From NCBI GenBank assembly GCA_015179025.1, contig WHUX01000073.1:62001-126000 (forward strand): a DNA stretch of 64,000 nt. The letters are read 5' to 3'. Shown here piece by piece: positions 10,501 through 18,474 of the stretch (the stretch's first letter is position 1; each line of letters starts with the position of its first letter). The position numbers were made by a program, and so were the translations under genes. The DNA is from Terfezia claveryi (taxonomy: Eukaryota; Ascomycota; Pezizomycetes; Pezizales; Pezizaceae). The notes under the pieces were generated by a model. It searched no databases. It saw only the letters and a program-made list of their open reading frames with translations, and was not told the origin of the DNA.

Positions 10501-11349
10501 TCAGAATTCTGGAAAGTATTCTGTGAGCTCTTGGGGATCAGGATAAGCCTCTCGACAGCCTACCACCCCCAGACTGATGGCCAGTCAGAAAGGATGAATG
10601 CTATCATGGAACAATATCTGCGGGCCTATGTCAACCACCAGCAGAATAATTGGGTGTCCCTGTTGGCAACCTGCGAGTTCGCTGCAAACAACCAATTCTC
10701 AGAGTCCTTAAAAACCTCCCCCTTTCTGGCCAATTACGGTTGGCACCCCCGATTCGTGGATGCCCTGGCGCCCCTGCAGAGAGTCCACCCCCTGGCCAAG
10801 GAATTCACAGCTGGGGTTGCAGAGCTCCACTCCACCCTAAAAGCCGAGCTGGGATATGCGCAAGCCAGGCAAACCGAGTACGCCAATGGCTCACGGTTGC
10901 CAGCCCCCAAGTATCAGCCAGGGGATAAGGTGTGGCTCTCCAGCCGACACTTCCAGACAGAACGACCTTCTCGTAAGCTGGATCATAAGTTCCTGAGGCC
11001 GTATGAGATATTGGGGAATGTGGGCACTCACGCCTACCGGTTGAAGTTCCCTAAGGACATCAAACGCCACCCGGTCGTTCACGTCTCGGAGATCGAACCA
11101 GCTGCCAACGATCCCCTCCCCGGGCAAAAGCACCCCCCACCTCCTCCCGTGGTGATTGCAGGTGAAGAGGAGTGGGAGGTTGAGGAGGTACTAGACTCCA
11201 GGAAGCACTACGGGCGAGTTCAGTACAAGGTCAAATGGTTGGGAGACGAGGAGGCTACCTGGCAACCCGCAGAGGACTTGGAGAATGCACAGGATCTGGT
11301 CACCCTGTTTCACCAGCGATACCCGAGAAAGCCTCGCCCAGTTGAATGA
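7549..11349 (+). CDS. Pol polyprotein of gypsy element 1 (PR-RT-RH-IN-chromodomain)
   Basis: The pol frame opens at 7549, inside the end of gag and one base back, and runs without a stop to TGA 11347-11349. Counting residues from base 7618: aspartic protease LVDCGASG near 41; reverse transcriptase with YLDDILIYS near 433; RNase H with ETDASDY near 588; integrase zinc finger HHCC (HDTLAAGHPG..CHTC) near 824-865; integrase core D..D-35-E with the acidic residues near 894, 954 and 990; chromodomain EWEVEEVLDS..YKVKWLG near 1184-1235. All catalytic residues I can check are present. The first ATG in frame is near 7641, and none lies where a separate start would be expected, so expression by -1 frameshifting from gag is likely. 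The chromodomain is thought to steer integration to marked chromatin. Confidence 0.95.
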   Translation, partial: GGKSPVPCIVTDTSKGPALGHLSLSSFSVPSMSVDESHLFGEHFVVPITISFNGKTLVTSALVDCGASGIAFIDQAFVSKHAIPTSKLKTPRLLNVIDGRPISSGAITDIACTPAQIGDHSESLPMFVTKLKYPIVLGIPWLRMHDVSVSFGSYTLHFNSPYCCKYCGEPKATVTGLCALPPPVIHPTQVVHQAAHIDATNPPVSLVSPAPDVPPVPPKSLNVSFIGAGAFAYLTKRHKLKAHALSIHDVNLEINKTRSKEEWKSMVPDEYHEFIDLFSEKAAEKLAPHRPYDHTIPLIEGKTPPYGPLYGMSRVELEALKKYLEENLNKSFIRHSSSPAGAPVLFVKKSDGSLRLCVDYRGLNEITVKNRYPLPLIQETLARLSKAKWFTKLDLRGAYNLVRIAEGEEWKTAFRTRYGHFKYNVIPFGLTNAPTSFQHFINDTLRDFLDVFCTAYLDDILIYSDSLMEHKVHVRQVLEKLEQAGLYLKPEKCEFHVQEVKYLGLIITTEGIRMGPAKVAAIQEWETPANLKDVQAFLGFANFYRRFILRYLRIAAPLTALTKTKVEAASHLTKRAFHWNPEAQSAFQNLKEAFCSAPILAHFDPDSECIVETDASDYVSAGILSQYVDGVLHPVAYFSKKHSPAECNYEIYDKELMAIVRAFEEWRPHLESAKGVIEVLSDHKNLEYFTTTKLLNRRQARWSEFLSRFNFKIRYRPGKAGGKPDALTRRSGDLPKGGDERLKYQNQVVLKPENLDLAANSPAVADTDADADADADANPGVDLLLRIRRAHAEDDLVKDIIAAVESGQRRHTKISLAECTTQDGLLYHLDRLYIPEGELRIQLIKDHHDTLAAGHPGVAKTLELLARQYTWIDQRKDVERYVRNCHTCKRSKPTRHAPYGTLKPLEIPDRPWQHLTMDFVTGLPEDSGFNAILIVVDRLTKMRHVIPCRDTCSAPELANLYLTNVFRYNGLPESIVSDRGPQFTSEFWKVFCELLGIRISLSTAYHPQTDGQSERMNAIMEQYLRAYVNHQQNNWVSLLATCEFAANNQFSESLKTSPFLANYGWHPRFVDALAPLQRVHPLAKEFTAGVAELHSTLKAELGYAQARQTEYANGSRLPAPKYQPGDKVWLSSRHFQTERPSRKLDHKFLRPYEILGNVGTHAYRLKFPKDIKRHPVVHVSEIEPAANDPLPGQKHPPPPPVVIAGEEEWEVEEVLDSRKHYGRVQYKVKWLGDEEATWQPAEDLENAQDLVTLFHQRYPRKPRPVE
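7552..7610 (+). promoter_or_regulatory. Candidate -1 ribosomal frameshift site with H-type pseudoknot
   Basis: In the gag frame the bases 7552-7558 read G GGA AAA, a slippery X XXY YYZ heptamer. The -1 (pol) frame has a TGA at 7546-7548 and is open from 7549, while gag stops at 7574, so slipping must happen in this short window. Five bases later, GTCCCTTGC (7564-7572) pairs perfectly with GCAAGGGAC (7589-7597). The loop TGACACTA (7581-7588) can pair with TAGGTCA (7604-7610), leaving one A bulged. That makes a pseudoknot with 9-bp and 7-bp stems. Confidence 0.75.
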
Positions 11350-11479
11350 TGTCAGACCTTTTGCATCCTTGTTGTTTTTCGGAGTTGGGGTCCTTGTTCT
11401 TACCTTTGTTGTTGTTGTTTCCTGTGTTGATTTTACCGGTTATCATGCCCAGGCCTTCTAGTCGCTGGAGCTCCAGCCT

Positions 11480-11492
11480 AAAGGGGGGATAG
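11480..11492 (+). promoter_or_regulatory. Polypurine tract of gypsy element 1
   Basis: AAAGGGGGGATAG lies immediately before the 3' LTR, where plus-strand DNA synthesis is primed in LTR retroelements. The truncated copy has the matching tract just before 4170. Confidence 0.85.
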
Positions 11493-12138
11493 TGTCACAA
11501 CCGTGTCCTTAGTCTTGATTTGACACTCGAACAGGCTTGTTCGGGTGTCGTTGATGGGTTAGTGTTATTGTTGCCCTCGGCATCACCTGCGACGCAGGTG
11601 ATGGGTTATTGTTATTGTTGCCTTTATCATCACCTGCGATCGCAGGTGATGGGTTATCATTACCTTGCTTGGCTTCCGAGATAAGGGATCTTGGGAAGCT
11701 TATTCCTTCCGTTGCCCTGGCCCGAAATTATGTATATATAGCCCCTGTCCCTCGTACTGTTGTTGGATCCCTATCCAACGTCTTGTATACCCAATACAGG
11801 ACCTTGCTTCCCCCAGCGCTTGTGCACCTCCCTTGTGCACATCCTTGTCTCGAACAAACAACTCTGCAGTACAGCTGCCTCCCTTGACACACGCGGCAAC
11901 TGCCTCCGCGTGTCTCGTGTCTCTTGCCTCTTGCCTCTTGCCTCTTGCCTCTTGCCTCTTGCCTCTTGCCCTTGCCCCCGTCTCAGTCTTCTCCTGGTCA
12001 CACACGTAGCGTTCCTACGTGTGTCTTACCTTAGCCTTTCCCCCGATCACACACGTAGCGCTCCTACGTGTGCGATTGCCCCTTGCCACTTCCCCGGCGT
12101 ACCCCTTGGTCGCCTTATCCCCCAGAGCCCTCGTTACA
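11493..12138 (+). repeat. 3' LTR of gypsy element 1
   Basis: 646 bp, the same length as the 5' LTR, with TG..CA ends and followed by the second ACTGA. By eye it differs from the 5' LTR at 13 positions, all C/T or G/A. It carries the same 22-bp palindrome (11629-11650) and terminal hairpins; its second hairpin is a perfect 9-bp stem. Confidence 0.95.
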
Positions 12139-13100
12139 ACTGATAGTATATTGTATGCTCACAATCTTGAGACCCTATTAAGGTTTCCTTATCTATACAG
12201 ACTCTATTAAGGCTTTATTTTCTATAGAGATCAAGGTGAAGTCTCTCTGCCTCTACTATATCTTATTGTAAAAGGGTTGTTTATTCATTTAAAGAGAAGC
12301 TAATCTTTAATATATTTTATTAACAACTTATATATTTTAAGTACTATAAAGAATTTGTCTTAATCTTTATATTTAATATTTTATAATTTTTAAATATATT
12401 TTATTAGAATATAGATATAATTTCTACTAGTAGTAATCTAGTAAATACTTTTAGAAATTAATACTATCTAATACTTTTTAATATACTTAAGTTAATAGAT
12501 TTTTTCTATAAAAGAGATACTAACTAATAGAATAAGCTATTTAAAATATAATTAAACCCTATATTTATTTGAATTAATAGCTTACTAAAGATATTCTTTT
12601 AGTAAATAATTGATTTTATAATATATATAGAATATACAAGTAATCTCTTTAGCATAGAATTTAGAAAACTAAGTAGAGAAGATACAATAATATTTTTTAA
12701 AATAGTATTGCCTTTTAAAGTACTTAAAGACTTTTGAAAAAACTCTCTTTTTAAAATAGAGGAAATTTTAAAATATATTTATATAATAGGACATACTCAA
12801 TAGTATTATACTAATAATATTTAATTATTAATGAAAGCTATAGTTAAATACTATTTATAGCTAATACTATATCTCTTCAAAGAAAAAGACTTGAAAATGA
12901 ATGTATTTTTAAGTAAAGAACTAAGAAAACCTCTTGTTCTATTTTTAAGAAAACCAAATTAGGTATTAAATAACTGGAAAGAAATCATGATATTTATAAT
13001 AAGCAGCACTCATCTAAAGGAATCAGTACATACTGTAGAGAACTTCTTTAGTTCTAGTAAAGAACTTCCAGAAGCATTCCTGAGAACACCAAAACTTATG
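12139..13100 (+). repeat. Strongly AT-rich decayed retroelement DNA
   Basis: The stretch begins with the other half of the TGTGAGCATA-type repeat interrupted by gypsy element 1. About 12911-13095 matches, in the opposite orientation, the gag-like remnant at about 1885-1678. Relative to that copy most differences here are G-to-A or C-to-T. No open frame of note remains. Confidence 0.6.
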
Positions 13101-13339
13101 TATTACTTTACACAGAGCAGTTGTGAAGATAACTAGCTATATACACCCAAACTACTTAGCAGTTATCCTATTCTGATATACCCTCCACCCGAGCCCTTGG
13201 AACTATGATCGCTCCGTGCTATATGTGGTCGTGGAAACCGGCAGGCCTGCGATGGCAGGCATAGGCACTGTTGTGTACATATACGAATGAAGCTTCTATT
13301 CTCTAAGACAAAGCTAACTGGAATATGACCCCGGAGGTC

Positions 13340-13600
13340 TTTCCGCCAGAAGACTATGACCGAGCTGGCCAAGCCTCCACCTATGCGAACGAGACATCCG
13401 TTACCCTGAACTGACCGTTATAATTACACCTCTGAGTACGACAAACAGTTAGTCAAATAAGGCAGATCTAAAGCCAGCAACTGGCTTCTAGTCACTTAGG
13501 TATATACAGGTATGTAATAGATTAAAGTATAATATCTCCACTTTTTACGGCGATGCAATATCGCTAGCGACGTACACCCCCCTCATTCCATGCACGTCGA
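13340..13600 (+). repeat. Copy A of an unrecognised coding-derived repeat
   Basis: It shares CGAACGAGA, GTTACCCTGAACTGA and AAAGCCAGCAACTGG.TTCTGGT-type sequence with minus-strand 14100-14420 and plus-strand 54390-54480. It is short and has no usable open frame. Together with copy B it forms an inverted pair about 0.75 kb apart. I see nothing recognisable at 13101-13339 or in the centre, 13600-14100. Confidence 0.6.
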
Positions 13601-14109
13601 GTGATATTAGCTTATTCCAACAGTCACTACCTCAGCGAGCAGCTAATAATTGAAGAACGGCAGGAATGTTTATATTCTAACTGACTCAGAATCAAATGTC
13701 TGTACATATTCAGTGAAAACATTTAAACTAGTGACATATTCCTGAATCGGTTACATGTAGTTCATAAAGTCTAGGGTAAGTATATAAATAAATCAATAGA
13801 CAACTTCTTGTTATCGATAATTACACTTGTTCATGCCAAAGGAATAACGGTAAAATAGATATACACACAAGGTTAAATAAACTAACATATCTAATATTCC
13901 TATGTAGGGACTTAACTTTTTACCTAGGAATCTACAAACAGACGGTTCAATAAACGTAAAGAATTGATAATAAAACCGAAACCTGACATACAACTCAGGA
14001 TATATGCTGCAATTTCTTGAGTCTCAGAAGGCAATTACGTACGTATAGGAAGAGGGACTAACTTATATATGCTCTTCGAATATTCATGAAATAGCGATCC
14101 ATGACATCT

Positions 14110-14810
14110 GATACTACAAGACTAGGTGTATTGGAAGCAAAATAATGACGGAACAGTTCATTATCTGAATTAGAGGTTGAAAATTTGTTAGCAATGCGAA
14201 TTGTTGTAGAGGTGAAAGGTAAACCAGTAGTGATATTAAATCACCATAAAAAGCGGTGTATATATACTTAAATGTGACCAGAATCCAGTTGCTGGCTTTC
14301 ATAACCGCCTTATATTACTAAACAACTGAGGATGTTTCTCGTCGTCAGAGATGTAATTGTAAATGGTCAGTCAGTTCAGGTAACCGAAGTCTCGTTCGGC
14401 GTTCCCTCCATATAAAAGAACAGCTATGTCACATTTAATCAGCAGTGAAAGCTCAAAATACTATCTTTTTCACACATCAAGGAATCAAACCAAGATACTA
14501 CACACAAATCTCCGTTGTGTATGTCTGTACAAGCAACTTCTTCAATATTCTCTATGACCAGTACAGACAGGTATGAGAGGACCTCGGGGGTGGGGGGGGG
14601 CCGCGGGTGAAGGAGGATGGTTTTTATTTTCATTAGAGAAACATTTCTTAAGATTATGCTATATTCCCCCATGCTTCTAACGATTCCCCTGTAAACCCGA
14701 CCTAAACTCCCATCAAAAAAGCACATTAAGGAAGCCAGGTAGTGAGAGACTTGCCAGAAAAACCATAACAAAAGAAAGAAACTAATACACAAAGGATAAG
14801 ACATTTACCA
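14110..14810 (-). pseudogene. Copy B of the unrecognised repeat protein
   Basis: The minus strand from about 14804 reads FFDGSLGRVYRGIVRSMGEY and further down CVVSWFDSL, matching copy C (FDGSLGRFYRETLEAWGI and CVVSWLVS). After stops it gives KASNWILVTFKYIY, the counterpart of KAGKWLLVVELY in copy C. Relative to copies A and C it shows transitions (for example CGGCGATG in copy A against TGGTGATT here). It also carries a G/C homopolymer near 14586-14600. The family is not one I can name. Confidence 0.55.
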
Positions 14811-14922
14811 GGAAAAATTAAGGAGTAAAACAATAAGGTACCCATAGCCCACTTCATTCAATCCTAAACCACTTCCCCCTTTGAAAGACCCTTGAAAGGA
14901 AAACGTAAACGCCGCCCCCGAA

Positions 14923-17900
14923 TTATTTCCCATGATGTTTCTCCAATACATAAACTGCACAACTATACCCACTGCAGCACTTCACTTCCATCTTATGCAG
15001 ACAATACACACAATTCACACTGCATCCCATATCATGCATCTCATAGTACATCTGACTCGGTAAATCATGCCAATACTCGCAATTACAGCACACCACAAAC
15101 AGTTTGCCCAACGGCTTTGGACCGGACCCCGTTCCTGAACTTCCCGGACGGCTGACCGATGGTGAGGACGGATTTCTGCTGTGCTGAGGTGCTGGTGATT
15201 TTCCTTTTGCTATGTGACTGGTCATACTTCCTGCTGCTTCTTTGTTGCTGTCGGCTGCTGTCACGGGGCTTGTGCCTCCACGGACTTCATATCTCAGACC
15301 GCTTTCCCGTGTCCTTGCACGGCCCCTGGAGGATGTAGGTATTGCAGTGACGGGGGTACCAGCGGGAAGAGGGAACTGTCCTGAAGTGGAGGGGCGACCA
15401 AGGGGATGTGGTGGACCTGTTGGATGTGCTGCAGTGGCCACCACAGCCACCTTCTTGCTTGTGTAAGGGAATTCCGCAACTCCTCGGGTTGGCTCTGGCG
15501 CACTCCCTGCTTTGGCACCGAGCATAGAGCTGGTATTGCTAGCTGAAGAGCCAGGAGGGGTCGCTGACTCATCGGAACCCGATGTTGAAGGTGGCATTGG
15601 TTGCTGCGTCCCACCTGATTTTGAGGATTCCTTGGAAGACCTTGAACTGCTACTTGCATTCGACAATTCCGACCCCAATCCTGAGTGCCGGTTTTTACTA
15701 ACCCCCTCTACGTCTTTGCTCTTTCTATGCGACCCAAACCACCGCCTCTTGCTCTTCCGCTTTTCATCCTTCTCCTCCTGCTTGTTCTTACTCCTGTCAA
15801 CCGGTACCATTGGTTCCCAATGCGGGCTCTCCGCTCTACTTCTCGATTTTCCAGGCAAGCTTCCCACCAATATCGGCGCAGGAAGTGTACTTCCATCCGC
15901 TAAAACTATCACCTCAGCGCTAGTTCCTGAAGGTGCAGAAGGCTTCGGCTCAATTATTGTGACTGGCCTGAAAGGGAAGTACTGCGGTCTATCACCCAGC
16001 TCCTGCTTTTGTTGTTTCTGCTGTCCACCTTGCTCCACAACTAGTAAATCCGCGAGTTTTACCTCTTTCCCATTCCCCATTTTTCCTCCTTCAACCAGAG
16101 CTATCCCCTCAATTGTCTGATATGAAAACTTCCTACCATGACCCATGCTCGGGACGTCAGTGCTTCCTACGAGCGCGATAGCGCTAGACGAAGGATTCGA
16201 GCTTGTAGCTGATGTTTTTGTATGTGTTGAAAGAGATGCAGCCGCAGGTTTTATGCTATCAGGGTTAATCATGCGCATACTGCCGAGCTTCCATCCACCA
16301 ACAAAGCCGTTATCAGTTTCTCTCCCAATACCCAGCCCTGAAGGCTTAGAAGTCATTCCCGTGGAAGGTGCCGTCTTAGGCCGTGCCACTTCTTCATGTG
16401 AAGAACTAATCTCGGACGCTGGGCGATACTCTTCTTTGATGGCCATGTCAACAGACGTTGGGGTACGGGGATTAGACTGTGTCCTGTAGACACTTGGTTG
16501 GTTGGTCGATAGCAGCTGTACTGGATTATCCACAGTCACGGCTTGAGCGAAGGGAAAGACAAAGCCTGGTTCAATCTTTGTAACAAGTTCTGGTTCCTTA
16601 CCCCCAACAGAAACCTCACTTTGCGGCTTTGGGAGTATTGGTGATGCTGGAACCGTTTGTGCCGTCATGGAAACTTCGGCTGCATTCTCCTTCTCCTTTC
16701 CTTTACCCATATCAATTCGCTTTTCCAATTCAATAGATAGTTCATCCTGCCTTGAACTTCGATTAGACGAGGCTACACTCTCGCCCCCGCCAATGGTTAC
16801 AAAACCACTTCCGCTGTTCTCCCTACCTTTTCCCCCATTCTTCGTAGCTTCAATATCTCTGAAAACTTCCTCCACATCCATTCTCTGAGTATCCCTGGCC
16901 CTCGCGTTCTCACCATAGCTTCGCCTCCTGTCCATTGCTTTGCCACTATATCCCCCCCTCGTTAACGATCTCATAGGGGTGGGGGGACAACCGCTTAGCT
17001 CTGCCGCTCGTGGCTCAGGACCATTCTCCAGAATCCTCTCACCATGAGCTCCTGAAGCGGTAGAGGAAGTCTTCTCCTGCCTTAGGTGAGGATGGTACAA
17101 CTCTTGGGATGAATTGTAAAAGCTAATGGGCGGTCCACCTCTCTTCTCCCTATTTGTCCCGGAAAACAGAGGCGCGGGTTTGATTGGCCCCTTTGGCCTC
17201 TTGTCGCTCTTAGATTCCTGCAATACCTGATGCGAGCTATTGCTACTACTACTACTTGGCCCGCTATCCAGCTCCTCATTGCTGCTATTACTACTGCCGC
17301 TGCCGCTCCCCCTGTAACTTCCCACATCAGCTTTCCTCCGCTCAGGGCTCGGCAATGCTGGTGCAGACGAAATGGGACGTCTAGAGGATGGGAAGTTACC
17401 ACCATCGAAAGTTAGTTCAAGCTGCGGAAGGTGAAGTGGTGGCAGGAAACTCTGATGTTTTTCCTCAACTGTTTGCCCCGTAAGATGATAATGGGTCGTT
17501 GTCGTGGTAATAGTGGTGGTAGCCACTGTGCCAGGTGGTGGTGGTGACCGATGCGCGGGGTGTGCCGCTTCCATCTCCGGTGTGAGTGGTATCGCTCGAA
17601 TTGCAGTTGAAGGTGGTGAGTTTACCAAGATCCCTCCGCTCAGTGCAACGTTGCTCTTACCAACCGAGTGGCTCGCTGACCTGCTATGCGACCTTTCTCG
17701 AAAGAAACTTCGTGGTGGTACATCGGGCAAATCCGGCTGTACTCCAATATCACCCAATTCACCATCCCTTCCGAAGAAAGTGCTCGTATCCCTTTCCTTT
17801 AACACTCTCCCCTTCGACTTCCCCCTTCCAAAGAGACTACCCATTGAAGACGGTCTTGTCACTATTTCCTTCTCCGATGGAGAGCTTATATTTTCCAGAA

Positions 17901-18474
17901 ACCTACTAGGACTGCTTCCGGTCCTGCTCGTGGGCAATAAGGTAGTCGTCAATTCCCCTGCGGAAGAACCAGAGTAACTTCCTGGAGGTGTTGGCGGAAA
18001 TGACCCCCCAGCAGCCTGACCGAACGGAGTAATTTTGATAGGAGGTGGAAGGGACCCATTGTCTGCCCCTCGCCTCTTTCCCGTCAATGAGCGGAGTTCA
18101 AAATCTGATATCCCTGGTAATGGCAGCGGCTCCTTGGTATGTGGTGCAGTGTTCAAGGATGTTGCAGACGAATTTGCAGTGATGTATTCGCTCGTTGAGG
18201 TACTTGGTCTTGAGGATGTGCATGTGTTCACAGTCCTCGGCCCCGTAGCCGTCTTCGGACGAGTAGTGCTTGTGGGTGATGGTTTGTTCTTCTTGACGAG
18301 CCTTCCTCGAGAGTGGCTTCTCGACCTTCCGCCAGGGGATAGCACTAATTCCGGACCGGATAAAACTGAATTCATAATTTCGTCGGAGGTGAAATATTCC
18401 TGGACAGGTTCTCTGTTGGCCGTGGTAGTAAACAATCTCGTTAGCATATTTGATTTCCTTGAAATTTGCTGCAC
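14923..18474 (-). CDS. Large serine/proline-rich fungal protein with Cys-rich C-terminus
   Basis: A single uninterrupted frame of 1183 codons runs from ATG at 18474 (a second ATG lies nine codons on) to TAA at 14925-14923. Most of the protein is low-complexity, rich in Ser, Pro, Gly and charged residues, and probably disordered. Basic patches (KRKSKRRWFGSHRKSK, about residue 900) could be nuclear-localisation signals. The last 60 residues are different: VVCCNCEYWHDLPSQMYYEM, then CSVNCVYC, then KCCSGYSCAVYVLEK, with Cys pairs spaced like a zinc-binding module. From memory, a similar C-terminal block ends several uncharacterised ascomycete proteins; I could not verify this. No catalytic motif is visible and the function is unknown. 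Antisense open frames within the gene are shadows. Confidence 0.85.
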   Translation of the reverse strand: MQQISRKSNMLTRLFTTTANREPVQEYFTSDEIMNSVLSGPELVLSPGGRSRSHSRGRLVKKNKPSPTSTTRPKTATGPRTVNTCTSSRPSTSTSEYITANSSATSLNTAPHTKEPLPLPGISDFELRSLTGKRRGADNGSLPPPIKITPFGQAAGGSFPPTPPGSYSGSSAGELTTTLLPTSRTGSSPSRFLENISSPSEKEIVTRPSSMGSLFGRGKSKGRVLKERDTSTFFGRDGELGDIGVQPDLPDVPPRSFFRERSHSRSASHSVGKSNVALSGGILVNSPPSTAIRAIPLTPEMEAAHPAHRSPPPPGTVATTTITTTTTHYHLTGQTVEEKHQSFLPPLHLPQLELTFDGGNFPSSRRPISSAPALPSPERRKADVGSYRGSGSGSSNSSNEELDSGPSSSSSNSSHQVLQESKSDKRPKGPIKPAPLFSGTNREKRGGPPISFYNSSQELYHPHLRQEKTSSTASGAHGERILENGPEPRAAELSGCPPTPMRSLTRGGYSGKAMDRRRSYGENARARDTQRMDVEEVFRDIEATKNGGKGRENSGSGFVTIGGGESVASSNRSSRQDELSIELEKRIDMGKGKEKENAAEVSMTAQTVPASPILPKPQSEVSVGGKEPELVTKIEPGFVFPFAQAVTVDNPVQLLSTNQPSVYRTQSNPRTPTSVDMAIKEEYRPASEISSSHEEVARPKTAPSTGMTSKPSGLGIGRETDNGFVGGWKLGSMRMINPDSIKPAAASLSTHTKTSATSSNPSSSAIALVGSTDVPSMGHGRKFSYQTIEGIALVEGGKMGNGKEVKLADLLVVEQGGQQKQQKQELGDRPQYFPFRPVTIIEPKPSAPSGTSAEVIVLADGSTLPAPILVGSLPGKSRSRAESPHWEPMVPVDRSKNKQEEKDEKRKSKRRWFGSHRKSKDVEGVSKNRHSGLGSELSNASSSSRSSKESSKSGGTQQPMPPSTSGSDESATPPGSSASNTSSMLGAKAGSAPEPTRGVAEFPYTSKKVAVVATAAHPTGPPHPLGRPSTSGQFPLPAGTPVTAIPTSSRGRARTRESGLRYEVRGGTSPVTAADSNKEAAGSMTSHIAKGKSPAPQHSRNPSSPSVSRPGSSGTGSGPKPLGKLFVVCCNCEYWHDLPSQMYYEMHDMGCSVNCVYCLHKMEVKCCSGYSCAVYVLEKHHGK

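Larger units (their letters stand above)
5763..12138 (+). mobile_element. Near-complete Ty3/gypsy chromovirus
   Basis: Two 646-bp LTRs flank gag and a pol with protease, reverse transcriptase, RNase H, integrase and chromodomain in that order, the Ty3/gypsy chromovirus order. The element is bounded by the 5-bp target duplication ACTGA (5758-5762 and 12139-12143). A polypurine tract AAAGGGGGGATAG lies directly before the 3' LTR. Pol is intact; gag has one in-frame stop. The LTRs differ at about 13 sites, all transitions. The element sits inside older repeat DNA. Confidence 0.97.
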
